From: a virus | Virus record (IMG/VR): IMGVR_UViG_3300048036_000455 | Coordinates: 1-23,400 of that record | Direction: 5' to 3' (one strand) | Length of the DNA: 23,400 nt | In this document: positions 1-7,539 of the stretch, one piece after another | Layout of the letters: the number at the start of each line of letters is the position of its first letter | Position numbering within the stretch: position 1 is the stretch's first letter | Made by a program: the position numbers and the translations under genes | The notes under the pieces: model-generated | Database searches by the model: none | What the model was told of the DNA's origin: nothing | The model's input: the letters and a program-made list of their open reading frames with translations, nothing else

Positions 1-1
1 G

Positions 2-652
2 TTTGAAAGCGTTTATAGTATGGATGGAGATGTAGCACCAATCAAAGACATTTGTGATTTAGCAGGCGAGTATGGTGCTATGACTTATATCGACGAAGTT
101 CATGCAGTAGGACTCTATGGAAAAACCGGTGGAGGATACTGCGAAAAGATTGGAGAAAAGCGAGTCGATATTATTAACGGAACACTTGGAAAAGCGTTTG
201 GTGGTCACGGCGGATATATTGCCGGTCAGAGTATCGTGATTGATGCTATTCGAAGTATTGCATCAGGATTCATATTCACTACAAGTACGTCACCTGTTGT
301 ATGTGCCGGAAACATTGCATCAATAAGATATCTTCGAGACCATGATAATCTAAGACAGAAACACCAAGAACGAGCAGCAACACTTACAGCAATGATAAAG
401 GAAGCCGGGCTCACTATACACGAATCCGCTTGCACTCACATATTACCAGTAATGGTAGGAGATGCTAAGCGATGTAAAGCAATATCAGATAGGTTATTAA
501 ATGCACATGGAATATATGTACAGTCAATTAATTATCCAACAGTCAGTGTGGGTACTGAGCGGCTTAGAATTACACCGACTCCATTACACACTAATGGCAT
601 GATGGAAGATTTAGTAGAAGGACTTAAGGAAGCGTTCAACTATGTTAAATAG
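2..652 (+). CDS. hemA: 5-aminolevulinate synthase (ALAS), 5'-truncated by window edge
   Basis: PLP enzyme that condenses glycine and succinyl-CoA into 5-aminolevulinate, the first step of heme synthesis by the C4 (Shemin) route. The reading frame is open to the left edge, so about 216 C-terminal residues are present out of roughly 400 usual for the family. Visible are the start-of-domain motif [10 protein letters not shown] (from base 2), the cofactor-contacting [11 protein letters not shown] (Asp codon 92-94, His codon 101-103), the PLP-lysine motif GTLGKAFGG (Lys codon 191-193) and the C-terminal [14 protein letters not shown]. The stretch [12 protein letters not shown] and that C-terminal motif favour ALAS over the related BioF and Kbl enzymes. 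The stop overlaps the alternative oxidase start by 11 bases, so the two are translationally coupled. Heme is the cofactor of the CoxA encoded downstream, which makes a supply role a reasonable inference. Confidence 0.93.
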   Translation, partial: FESVYSMDGDVAPIKDICDLAGEYGAMTYIDEVHAVGLYGKTGGGYCEKIGEKRVDIINGTLGKAFGGHGGYIAGQSIVIDAIRSIASGFIFTTSTSPVVCAGNIASIRYLRDHDNLRQKHQERAATLTAMIKEAGLTIHESACTHILPVMVGDAKRCKAISDRLLNAHGIYVQSINYPTVSVGTERLRITPTPLHTNGMMEDLVEGLKEAFNYVK

Positions 653-1211
653 AGATAGAATAGCTTATAGTATGACCAAGTTTTTCAGGTTCTTTGCAGA
701 TACATTTTTTGCAAAGCGTTACGGTCACCGAGCCGTCGTACTTGAAACAATTGCCGGTGTGCCTGGGATGGTAGCTGGTATGTGGATACACTTAAAAAGC
801 TTACGCCAAATGAGAACTGGTTATGGACCTCAAATTCGTGAGCTCTTAGCTGAGGCTGAAAACGAGCGAATGCATTTGATGTTCTTTATTGAGATTGCCA
901 AACCGAGTGCGTTTGAAAGGTTACTCATATTATTAGCTCAAGCAATCTTTTGGCATTTTTACTTTATCATGTATGTGTTCTTTCCAAAGACTGCACATCG
1001 CATGATTTACTATTTTGAATTAGAAGCAGTACGTAGTTATAGCGAGTACATTGATCTAATCGATCTGGGTAAGGTTGAAAATATACCAGCACCACAGATT
1101 GCTATTGATTATTACGATCTCAAGCCGGATGCACGATTACGAGACATGTTACGTAGTGTAAGAGCGGATGAGAAAAAGCATAGCGAGGTAAACAAAGGAT
1201 ACTCAGAATGA
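642..1211 (+). CDS. aox: alternative oxidase (diiron ubiquinol oxidase)
   Basis: A 189-residue membrane-associated quinol oxidase of the AOX/PTOX family, which reduces oxygen to water with electrons from ubiquinol without pumping protons. The diiron ligand motifs are present in the family order: [11 protein letters not shown] (Glu35), NERMH (Glu75, His78), FELEAVRSY (Glu126/Glu128, with a conserved Tyr133) and ADEKKH (Glu177, His180). A hydrophobic stretch at about 92-115 fits the monotopic membrane-binding helix. Length is near that of short bacterial members. It overlaps the ALA synthase upstream by 11 bases and the next gene by 4 (ATGA). Cyanophages carry the related plastoquinol oxidase PTOX, so phage carriage of this family has precedent, but here it lies beside cytochrome oxidase genes. 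I am confident of the family; quinone preference is inferred. Confidence 0.93.
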   Translation: MLNRDRIAYSMTKFFRFFADTFFAKRYGHRAVVLETIAGVPGMVAGMWIHLKSLRQMRTGYGPQIRELLAEAENERMHLMFFIEIAKPSAFERLLILLAQAIFWHFYFIMYVFFPKTAHRMIYYFELEAVRSYSEYIDLIDLGKVENIPAPQIAIDYYDLKPDARLRDMLRSVRADEKKHSEVNKGYSE

Positions 1212-2278
1212 AGTGGTTAACTTTATTCACAGCAATAATACTTGCAGCTTGTGCTGCGTGGTTTAGTATTGTTGGCCTAATGACTATTTTTGCAGGCTCG
1301 GCATTATCAATTATGATTATGGCTGGTGTACTTGAGTTTGCTAAGCTAGTTAGCGCAGCTTGGTTACACTATGAATGGGAACGAATTAACGTACTGACTC
1401 GAACATATTTTACAGTTGCTATATTAATATTGATGTTCATTACTAGCATGGGAATTTTTGGTTATCTTTCAAAGGCTCATATTGAACAGTCTGTGAAAGT
1501 TGGAGGCAACAATGAATTACAAATCGAAAACTTGGAAAGACAGATTGATAGGCAGCAAAAGGTCGTTAACGATGCAGAAACTGTACTCACGCAACTGGAT
1601 CAACAAGTCTCTGTACTCATTGAATACGACAGGATTCGTGGTCCTTCAGGTTCGATTGCAGTACGCCAAAGTCAATCGGAAGAGAGGAGTCTTCTCAACG
1701 AGAGCATCAATGCTTCGTACATACGCATTGAAGAACTCCAAGCGGTACTCGCGCCTCTACGACAAGAAAGGCTTGAGCTTGAGGTTGAAGTAGGACCACT
1801 TAAATATATTGCTGAGCTTATATATGGAGATGAAAATGCAAGACGTAATTTTGACAACGCTGTTCGTGGTATTATACTGCTCCTTGTGGGTGTGTTTGAT
1901 CCTCTTGCTATCATGCTTTTAATTGTATCAACTGGAGCATTTAAACGAGACAGACTTAAAATTAATCCCTTAATTAACGAAAATCAAATAATGAGGATGG
2001 ATATCGATGACGGAAATAACAGCAACGGGGGCAACGGCGGGTCAGATGCTTTATCAAAGGAGCAACGAGCCGAGTCCGGTAAAACAGGAGGGAGTCAAGA
2101 AGCAAGTAGTGAAGATTCTTCCGAAGGACGGAGTTCAACAGATAGTGGACTATACGTACGACGAGAAAGGTCGATTGATGTCTTCGGTGGTACGCCGATA
2201 CCAGATCAACGAATTGATATAGAACAAAACAAAAGCCGTGAAGGCTTAACTACAGTTATGAATAGGAGACCAGTTTAG
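1208..2278 (+). CDS. conserved phage membrane protein with central coiled coil
   Basis: A 356-residue protein. Hydrophobic segments at about 5-30, 32-52 and 68-88 are followed by a long charged region with heptad character (about 100-195: ENLERQIDRQQKVVNDAE and onward), another membrane segment at about 218-242 (IILLLVGVFDPLAIMLLIV), and a low-complexity Ser/Gly/Glu tail from about 265. This arrangement, including the phrase IRGPSGSIAVRQSQ, resembles from memory a hypothetical membrane protein of marine T4-like phages; no function is known to me. It starts in the ATGA overlap with the oxidase gene. The tail is unusual because another reading frame (2007-2222) is open across it. Its place between two respiratory genes may be chance or may reflect a membrane scaffold role. 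Confidence 0.8.
   Translation: MKWLTLFTAIILAACAAWFSIVGLMTIFAGSALSIMIMAGVLEFAKLVSAAWLHYEWERINVLTRTYFTVAILILMFITSMGIFGYLSKAHIEQSVKVGGNNELQIENLERQIDRQQKVVNDAETVLTQLDQQVSVLIEYDRIRGPSGSIAVRQSQSEERSLLNESINASYIRIEELQAVLAPLRQERLELEVEVGPLKYIAELIYGDENARRNFDNAVRGIILLLVGVFDPLAIMLLIVSTGAFKRDRLKINPLINENQIMRMDIDDGNNSNGGNGGSDALSKEQRAESGKTGGSQEASSEDSSEGRSSTDSGLYVRRERSIDVFGGTPIPDQRIDIEQNKSREGLTTVMNRRPV
2007..2222 (+). CDS. possible overlapping gene within the tail of the membrane protein
   Basis: A 71-residue reading frame lying wholly inside 1208-2278 in another frame. It has an ATG with a good ribosome binding site (GAGGA at 1993-1997, 9 bases upstream). Its translation has ordinary protein composition (for example VVKILPKDGVQQIVDYTYDE), whereas the longer frame over the same bases is low-complexity Ser/Gly/Glu. 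That contrast suggests this frame may be the constrained one, giving a dual-coding region. No family recognised. It could equally be a chance open frame. Confidence 0.4.
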   Translation: MTEITATGATAGQMLYQRSNEPSPVKQEGVKKQVVKILPKDGVQQIVDYTYDEKGRLMSSVVRRYQINELI

Positions 2279-2279
2279 A

Positions 2280-2909
2280 ATGGAAAACGATAAGAAAGCA
2301 ATTGATATTTCTAAGGTCTTGTCTGGAGGCCCAGCTTATTACTCAAGAACGACAAGTTTCATACACTCGTTTTACTTGTACCAGATCGGTGATGCTGAAC
2401 AATACACCGATTGGTTTGATGTAATAAGAAATGCTTCTGAAGAAGATATACTGAAGATACACATTAACTCGGCAGGTGGTGATCTACTTACAACAATACA
2501 ACTCATGCGAGCGTTGCAAGAAAGTCAAGCAACTGTTATATGTTCGGTCGAAGGTCAATGTATGTCAGCAGCAACACTGATTTTCCTCCAAGCAGATATG
2601 GTCGAGATATCAGATCATAGCATGTTTATGTTCCACAATTACTCAGGTGGAACTTTTGGTAAAGGTGGTGAAATGATGGATCAACTCCAATACGAATATA
2701 CATGGAGTACTGGGTTATTCCGTGATGTATACGCTGACTTCCTTACAGAAGACGAAATTGAGAGTATGTTAAATAACAAAGATATATGGATGAATGCAGA
2801 AGATGTAACGGCTCGAATCAAAGCGAAAGCTGAGATTCTACAAATGCGAATAGAAGCTGAGCAGCACGAAGCTGAAAAGCCTAAGCGCAAGAGACGAACT
2901 AAAAACTAA
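2280..2909 (+). CDS. clpP: ClpP-like serine protease
   Basis: A 209-residue member of the ClpP/crotonase-fold protease group. It shows HINSAGGDL (about 61-69, the usual INSPGG oxyanion region), the nucleophile region EGQCMSAATL with Ser96, and DHSMFMFHN with His119 at the catalytic histidine position. A lysine/arginine-rich tail (KPKRKRRTK) ends the protein. ClpP acts with an AAA+ unfoldase in host protein turnover; T4-like phages also use proteases in head maturation, so either role is possible. AGGAG at 2264-2268 lies 11 bases before the ATG. The catalytic Asp was not assigned. Placement inside the respiratory block raises the possibility of membrane-protein quality control, but that is inference. 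Confidence 0.82.
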   Translation: MENDKKAIDISKVLSGGPAYYSRTTSFIHSFYLYQIGDAEQYTDWFDVIRNASEEDILKIHINSAGGDLLTTIQLMRALQESQATVICSVEGQCMSAATLIFLQADMVEISDHSMFMFHNYSGGTFGKGGEMMDQLQYEYTWSTGLFRDVYADFLTEDEIESMLNNKDIWMNAEDVTARIKAKAEILQMRIEAEQHEAEKPKRKRRTKN

Positions 2910-2924
2910 CTACGGAGAAAAAAC

Positions 2925-3344
2925 ATGGAAGCAATTAAAATTTGGTTATGGCGTACAGCAGGACTTATAGCAGTAGGTTGTGCTTACATTGGTGCAATTG
3001 TGCCCGGCATTCCGACAACATCTTTTCTACTGCTCGCCCTTTGGTGTTTTGGTAAAAGCTCGCCTGCTTTACAGCAATGGATTCTTGAACATCCTACGTT
3101 CGGGATTTATGTAAAAAATTGGTCTGAAAAGCGTGTTTATCCTACCAAAGCGAAATATATAATGTTAGCATGCTGTAGTTTTAGTTTCGCTTGGATTCTA
3201 TATCTTCAACTTAAACTTGCAGCTATTATAGGTATAGGACTATTCATGTTGTTCTGGCTCGTATGGGCATGGAGATATCCCGGTTCTATTGAAGAGTACG
3301 ACCGCAGAGTAAATGCGGGGGAAAAAATAGGGTGGACTAAATGA
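2925..3344 (+). CDS. YbaN/DUF454 family inner-membrane protein
   Basis: A 139-residue membrane protein with the features of DUF454 (E. coli YbaN): an N-terminal membrane segment ending in GAIVPGIPTTSFLLLALWCF, then SSPALQQWILEHPTFGIYV and NWSEKRVYPTKAKY, then two more hydrophobic helices at about 82-118. The family has no established biochemical function to my knowledge. GGAG lies shortly before the ATG, and the stop overlaps the next gene by 4 bases (ATGA). It is an unusual family for a phage and its position just before the cytochrome oxidase genes suggests it was acquired or retained with them. Confidence 0.82.
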   Translation: MEAIKIWLWRTAGLIAVGCAYIGAIVPGIPTTSFLLLALWCFGKSSPALQQWILEHPTFGIYVKNWSEKRVYPTKAKYIMLACCSFSFAWILYLQLKLAAIIGIGLFMLFWLVWAWRYPGSIEEYDRRVNAGEKIGWTK

Positions 3345-3559
3345 CCGATTACAACGAACCTGATAACCTTGGGCCAATGAGCCCTCATGAATTTTTAAAG
3401 CATTTGCATAAAGTACATTATCTGACTAAGCAGGACGAGATGTTACTTGATTTGAATATGATTGATGCTTTAGTTGAACATATGGGTGACGACCTTCCAG
3501 ACGCCGAATATATAGTTAGGCGTATTCAAAAACGCTTGAACAACGATCTAAAATACTAA
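3341..3559 (+). CDS. small hypothetical protein
   Basis: A 72-residue acidic soluble protein that starts in the ATGA overlap with the DUF454 gene. No family recognised. The segment HEFLKHLHKVHYLTKQDEMLLDL and the rest look helical, with no membrane segment or cysteine pair. It ends 24 bases before the CoxB start and is probably in the same transcript. Confidence 0.6.
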   Translation: MTDYNEPDNLGPMSPHEFLKHLHKVHYLTKQDEMLLDLNMIDALVEHMGDDLPDAEYIVRRIQKRLNNDLKY

Positions 3560-3583
3560 ATCCTTAATACGAGAAATTTTCTT

Positions 3584-4354
3584 ATGCGCTTACTAGCAGC
3601 AATGCTAGCATTCGCCTTATCAACTGTGGCGTTTGCTCAAAACCAATTAAACATGTCTCCAGGGGCGACTGATATCGGTACAGATATCTACGATCTTCAT
3701 ATGCTTATCCTATGGATTTGCATCATCATCGGGCTTCTTGTTTTCGGAGTAATGTTCTACTCTATCATTTTTCATCGTCATGATAAAGGCTATAAACCTT
3801 CGCACTTCCATGAACATACTGGTGTAGAGATTGCTTGGACCGTTGTACCATTCTTAATATTAATAGGAATGGCAGTCCCAGCGACATCAACACTGCTCGA
3901 CATCTATGATACTGAAGATGCAGAAATCGACATACTGATTACTGGTTATCAATGGAAATGGAAATACGAATATCTCGATAGCGAAGGTGAAAACATTTCA
4001 TTCTTTTCAAACCTTGCTACAGCTCAAGAAGAAATCTATAACACGGTCGAGAAAGAAAGTGATTACTTACTCGATGTAGATGAAGCAATGGTGATACCAG
4101 AAAATACAAAAGTACGTTTGCTCGTAACTGCTAATGATGTTATCCATTCATGGTGGGTACCTGAGATTAGTGTTAAACGAGATGCTATTCCTGGCTTTAT
4201 TAATGAAGCATGGACTAAGGTACCAAATCAAGGAATTTATAGAGGGCAGTGCACCGAGCTATGTGGTGCGTATCACGGATTCATGCCTATTGAAGTACAC
4301 GTAGTCAGTCAAGAAGAATATGACGCGTGGAAAGCATCGAAGAAAGGAGCATAA
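3584..4354 (+). CDS. coxB: cytochrome c oxidase subunit II (CuA subunit)
   Basis: A 256-residue subunit II of an aa3-type oxidase, which receives electrons from cytochrome c through the binuclear CuA centre. It has a signal peptide (residues 1-19, ending AFAQ), two membrane helices (about 40-62 and 82-104, with TGVEIAWTVVP before the second) and a periplasmic cupredoxin domain. CuA ligands are complete: His188 (VIHSWW), Cys223, Glu225, Cys227, His231 and Met234 in GQCTELCGAYHGFMP. The aromatic docking patch GYQWKWKYEY (121-130) is present. There is no C-terminal cytochrome c domain. The stop is 1 base before the CoxA start, with the AAAGGAG for CoxA inside this gene. The ribosome binding site is weak. 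Nothing suggests decay. Confidence 0.97.
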   Translation: MRLLAAMLAFALSTVAFAQNQLNMSPGATDIGTDIYDLHMLILWICIIIGLLVFGVMFYSIIFHRHDKGYKPSHFHEHTGVEIAWTVVPFLILIGMAVPATSTLLDIYDTEDAEIDILITGYQWKWKYEYLDSEGENISFFSNLATAQEEIYNTVEKESDYLLDVDEAMVIPENTKVRLLVTANDVIHSWWVPEISVKRDAIPGFINEAWTKVPNQGIYRGQCTELCGAYHGFMPIEVHVVSQEEYDAWKASKKGA

Positions 4355-4355
4355 C

Positions 4356-5930
4356 ATGGGAAGTCATGCATTACCGAATACAAATTTAAATCGTTGGTTA
4401 AGTACAACTAACCATAAAGATATCGGAGCCATGTATCTTTGGTTCTCATTTGCTATGTTTTTGATGGGCGGATTCTTTGCCATGGTCATTCGAGCTGAGC
4501 TCTTCCAGCCCGGCATGCAACTCGTGGACCCTAACTTCTTTAACCAAATGACTACTATGCACGGACTGGTGATGGTGTTCGGAGCGATTATGCCGGCTTT
4601 CGTAGGGCTTGCAAACTGGCTGATACCAGTTATGATCGGAGCTCCGGATATGGCTCTACCACGTATGAATAACTTTAGTTTTTGGATATTGCCACCGGCA
4701 TTCTTAATGCTAGCTTCGACGTTGTTTATGGAAGGAGGAGCTCCCGCGTTCGGGTGGACGGCGTACGCGCCTCTGAGTACGACCTATGCTCCGCCATCTG
4801 TAACTTTCTTTATATTCGCTGTACACATATTAGGTGCTTCATCGATTATGGGAAGTATTAATATCATTGCTACAATTATGAATATGCGAGCTCCAGGCAT
4901 GACTTATATGAAGATGCCTATGTTTGTATGGACTTGGTTAATTACCGCGTTCCTACTTGTTGCAGTGATGCCAGTTCTAGCTGGTGCCGTGACTATGATG
5001 TTAATGGATATCCACTTTAATACGAGCTTCTTCTCTGCAGCCGGTGGTGGTGATCCAGTACTATATCAACATATCTTCTGGTTCTTTGGTCACCCCGAAG
5101 TTTACATTATTATTCTACCTGCATTTGGTGTGATATCAGAAATCGTTCCTACATTCTCACGTAAGCCTTTATTCGGTTATGCATCAATGGTCTATGCGAC
5201 AGCAGCTATTGCATTCATGTCATTTATAGTATGGGCTCACCACATGTACACAGTCGGAATGCCAGTTGCTGGTGAGTTATTCTTTATGTATGCTACCATG
5301 CTTATTGCCGTACCTACTGGAGTAAAGGTATTCAACTGGGTAACAACAATGTGGCGTGGTGCATTAAGCTTTGAAACACCTATGCTTTTTGCTATAGGAT
5401 TCTTAGTCCTATTTACGATCGGTGGATTCTCAGGACTCATGTTATCGATTGCTCCTGCTGACTTTCAATATCACGACACATACTTTGTAGTTGCTCACTT
5501 CCACTATGTAATGGTAGCCGGTGCAGTGTTCTCGTTAACTGCAGGCATTTATTATTGGTTACCTAAAATGTGTGGGCGGATGTATAATGAGACAATGGGT
5601 AAGGTACACTTCTGGGTATCGTTCATCGGATTCAATATTACATTCTTCCCTCAACACTTTGTCGGATTAGCAGGAATGCCACGACGAGTACCTGACTACG
5701 CATTACAATTTGCTGACTTCAATATGATGTCATCGATCGGTGCATTTATTTACGGATCTTCTCAACTCATATTCCTATATAATGTAGTAGCAACAATTGT
5801 TGCAGGTAAAGTTGACAACAGAGAAAAGACTTGGGACGGTGCACATGGACTTGAATGGACTCTTCCAACGCCGGCTCCTTATCATACATTCGAAGTACCA
5901 CCAACAATAAAGGAAACTCAGCCAGCATGA
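4356..5930 (+). CDS. coxA: cytochrome c oxidase subunit I (heme a/a3-CuB catalytic subunit)
   Basis: A 524-residue catalytic subunit of an A-type proton-pumping oxidase with about 12 membrane helices. I chose ATG 4356 because AAAGGAG (4344-4349) lies 6 bases upstream and the protein then begins like the family; a GTG/ATG-like extension to 4320 would lie inside CoxB. Heme a ligands: His69 (TTMHG) and His383; heme a3 ligand: His381 (VVAHFHYVM); CuB ligands: His246, His295 and His296, with the cross-linked Tyr250 and proton-gating Glu248 in FFGHPEVY. The K-channel Lys324 (PTGVKVF) and D-channel Asp98 are present. The C-terminal DGAHGLEWTLPTPAPYHTFE resembles gammaproteobacterial CoxA. It overlaps CtaG by 4 bases. 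All residues needed for oxygen reduction and pumping are seen; subunit III is not in the window. Confidence 0.98.
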   Translation: MGSHALPNTNLNRWLSTTNHKDIGAMYLWFSFAMFLMGGFFAMVIRAELFQPGMQLVDPNFFNQMTTMHGLVMVFGAIMPAFVGLANWLIPVMIGAPDMALPRMNNFSFWILPPAFLMLASTLFMEGGAPAFGWTAYAPLSTTYAPPSVTFFIFAVHILGASSIMGSINIIATIMNMRAPGMTYMKMPMFVWTWLITAFLLVAVMPVLAGAVTMMLMDIHFNTSFFSAAGGGDPVLYQHIFWFFGHPEVYIIILPAFGVISEIVPTFSRKPLFGYASMVYATAAIAFMSFIVWAHHMYTVGMPVAGELFFMYATMLIAVPTGVKVFNWVTTMWRGALSFETPMLFAIGFLVLFTIGGFSGLMLSIAPADFQYHDTYFVVAHFHYVMVAGAVFSLTAGIYYWLPKMCGRMYNETMGKVHFWVSFIGFNITFFPQHFVGLAGMPRRVPDYALQFADFNMMSSIGAFIYGSSQLIFLYNVVATIVAGKVDNREKTWDGAHGLEWTLPTPAPYHTFEVPPTIKETQPA

Positions 5931-6472
5931 GATTCTCAAAGATCTTCGATGACGAAATAAACGATACTGTTGCTAAGCTCTTAATACTGACATGTATTAT
6001 GGGCGCATCAGTATTCTTTATAATGATTCCCTTATATGATGTTCTATGTGATGCATTGGGAATCAACGGAAAAACAGCAGACACTGCTTACATTACGACA
6101 ACTACTGAAGTTGACATAAATAGAAATGTTGAAATACAGTTTGTTACGCAAAACAATGCTGAAATGCCTTGGTCCTTTGAGCCTTCAACTACTATTGTTT
6201 CGGTAAACCCTGGTGCACTTAATGATACTTTCTTTATTGCAGCTAACGAAACGAATAAGTATATGGTAGGACAAGCAATACCAAGCGTCTCACCATCGAG
6301 AGCAGCTCAGTATTTTCATAAGACTGAATGCTTTTGTTTTGTGTCTCAACCACTTAATGCAGGTGAACGTGTTGACATGCCTTTACGTTATATAGTCGAT
6401 CAAGACTTACCACAAGACATAAAGACAATCACGCTATCCTATACTTTATTTGATGTAACAGGAGATTTATAA
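5927..6472 (+). CDS. ctaG: cytochrome c oxidase assembly protein CtaG/Cox11 (copper chaperone)
   Basis: A 181-residue membrane-anchored copper chaperone that delivers copper to the CuB site of CoxA. ATG 5927 overlaps the CoxA stop (ATGA); a start further upstream would only extend into CoxA. One N-terminal membrane helix (about 17-38) leads into the PLYDVLC motif (Cys41), followed by the periplasmic immunoglobulin-like domain with the copper-binding CFCF motif (Cys135, Cys137) and QPLNAGERVDMP. Length matches the family. Order CoxB-CoxA-CtaG is as in many proteobacterial operons except that CoxIII and the heme a synthesis genes are absent. A maturation factor carried with the enzyme suggests the phage needs a working, newly assembled oxidase. 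Confidence 0.95.
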   Translation: MRFSKIFDDEINDTVAKLLILTCIMGASVFFIMIPLYDVLCDALGINGKTADTAYITTTTEVDINRNVEIQFVTQNNAEMPWSFEPSTTIVSVNPGALNDTFFIAANETNKYMVGQAIPSVSPSRAAQYFHKTECFCFVSQPLNAGERVDMPLRYIVDQDLPQDIKTITLSYTLFDVTGDL

Positions 6473-6615
6473 TGAAGAAAACATATATCTACGAAAGTCC
6501 AGATCGAGGCAATACAGTTTATCGCCGTGAGTTTGGAGCACCTATTAAAACACGTGAGCTTATTAAATCCAACGAGGATAACAAATGTACAGGAAGGATT
6601 ACAAAAGATACGTAG
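6472..6615 (+). CDS. small phage protein (47 aa)
   Basis: Begins one base inside the CtaG stop (TAATG) and encodes MKKTYIYESPDRGNTVYRRE and 27 more residues, ending at TAG 6613-6615. The YIYESPDxGxTVYRR pattern recalls small conserved proteins in marine T4-like phages (from memory). Function unknown. It overlaps the following methyltransferase gene by 31 bases. It matters mainly because it ties the cytochrome oxidase genes directly to phage-type sequence. Confidence 0.65.
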   Translation: MKKTYIYESPDRGNTVYRREFGAPIKTRELIKSNEDNKCTGRITKDT

Positions 6616-7208
6616 GTGGAAACTGGGAATGGGTTCAGATGTTTCAATTAGATTATCTACACCAAAAATGTAGGAAATTTTCTAATGATAAAAGATTCCT
6701 TGATCTAGGATGTGGATCGCTAAGGTTAGGTTCTCTTTTAATCCCATTGCTCGACGAAGGTAAGTACATAGGCTTAGACTATAATCAACACTTTGTTGAG
6801 CTTGGTATTGAAAAAGAACTCTCTCCTGAGATCATCGAAGAAAAGAAACCGCAATTCATTTTTAATGATAACTTTGACCTCAGCGAGATCGATGGGAAAA
6901 TCGATTTTGTTTGGGTCTATCAAGTTTTCATTCATGTGAACGACGAGAAAGTCAGAACCGCGTTAAAGAATATCGCAGGTAAGCTCACTCAAGATGGTGT
7001 TAGCTATGCGACTTTCACACGTCATATTGCGAAGAACCAACCAAAGAGTGATTATGTTTATGATCACACTCAAAGAACATTCTATAGATCGTTAGATGTA
7101 ATTGAACAAATGTATAGTGACGCTGGAATGAGTATGGTACATGTAGCCGATACTCCTAAAGGCGCTTTTATTATTAAAGGTGAACTTAAAAATGAAGAAA
7201 GAACTTGA
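6585..7208 (+). CDS. class I SAM-dependent methyltransferase (copy 1)
   Basis: A 207-residue Rossmann-fold methyltransferase with motif I FLDLGCGSLRLGS and motif II acidic strand YIGLDYNQ, then the motif IV-like region KIDFVWVYQVFIHV. The substrate cannot be deduced. GAGG at 6574-6577 is 7 bases before the ATG. It shares N-terminal YxxxVGGNW, GCGSLRLGS, YIGLD and the C-terminal YVYDxxQRTFxR with the gene at 7539-8180, so the two are paralogs separated by one small gene. Small-molecule, sugar or peptide methylation are all possible. Confidence 0.85.
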   Translation: MYRKDYKRYVGGNWEWVQMFQLDYLHQKCRKFSNDKRFLDLGCGSLRLGSLLIPLLDEGKYIGLDYNQHFVELGIEKELSPEIIEEKKPQFIFNDNFDLSEIDGKIDFVWVYQVFIHVNDEKVRTALKNIAGKLTQDGVSYATFTRHIAKNQPKSDYVYDHTQRTFYRSLDVIEQMYSDAGMSMVHVADTPKGAFIIKGELKNEERT

Positions 7209-7539
7209 AGGTAAATTTACCGTTGTAACTGTAGTCTCTCAATTCAAACAAAGATACGTAATCCCAACCGAAGGCCTCCAAGAACTCAACCAAGACTTTG
7301 ACCTTGACGCAGAGACTGCAAAGGTCTGGGCTGAGGAGTCTGTGATGGCTGAAGAAGTAAAAGAATTCAGTCAAAACTGGTTAGGTGAAACAGTCATTGA
7401 TATTGATGTAGTTGACGAAGACCGCGTAATCGAGCTTATGGCTCGTGACAATAAATATCTCGTTGAAGGGGATGATCCCTGGCCACGAGAAAAACAGATT
7501 AAATTTGTAAATAATTGGAAAGAAGAGAGGAGTAAATAA
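7192..7539 (+). CDS. hypothetical phage protein
   Basis: A 115-residue acidic protein. ATG 7192 is preferred (AAAGG about 11 bases upstream) over GTG 7180, which lies inside the methyltransferase. The N-terminal FTVVTVVSQFKQRYVIP resembles, from memory, hypothetical proteins in T4-like marine phages. The C-terminal half carries YLVEGDDPWPREKQIKF. No catalytic motif was recognised. It sits between the two methyltransferase paralogs and its stop shares a base with the next start. Confidence 0.65.
   Translation: MKKELEGKFTVVTVVSQFKQRYVIPTEGLQELNQDFDLDAETAKVWAEESVMAEEVKEFSQNWLGETVIDIDVVDEDRVIELMARDNKYLVEGDDPWPREKQIKFVNNWKEERSK

Noticed and set aside
1500-1793. Plus-strand open frame inside the coiled-coil membrane protein
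   Set aside because: The overlapping frame encodes the coiled-coil part of the 1208-2278 protein, and no convincing ribosome binding site was noted for this one.
4320-4355. N-terminal extension of CoxA
   Set aside because: It lies inside CoxB. ATG 4356 has an ideal AAAGGAG and gives the expected family N-terminus.
5855-5926. N-terminal extension of CtaG
   Set aside because: It lies within CoxA; ATG 5927 gives the normal length and an ATGA overlap.
6111-6116. TTGACA strings in coding sequence (also near 5811, 6371, 13551)
   Set aside because: None has TAGAAT or a close -10 at 17 bp, unlike the six accepted promoters.
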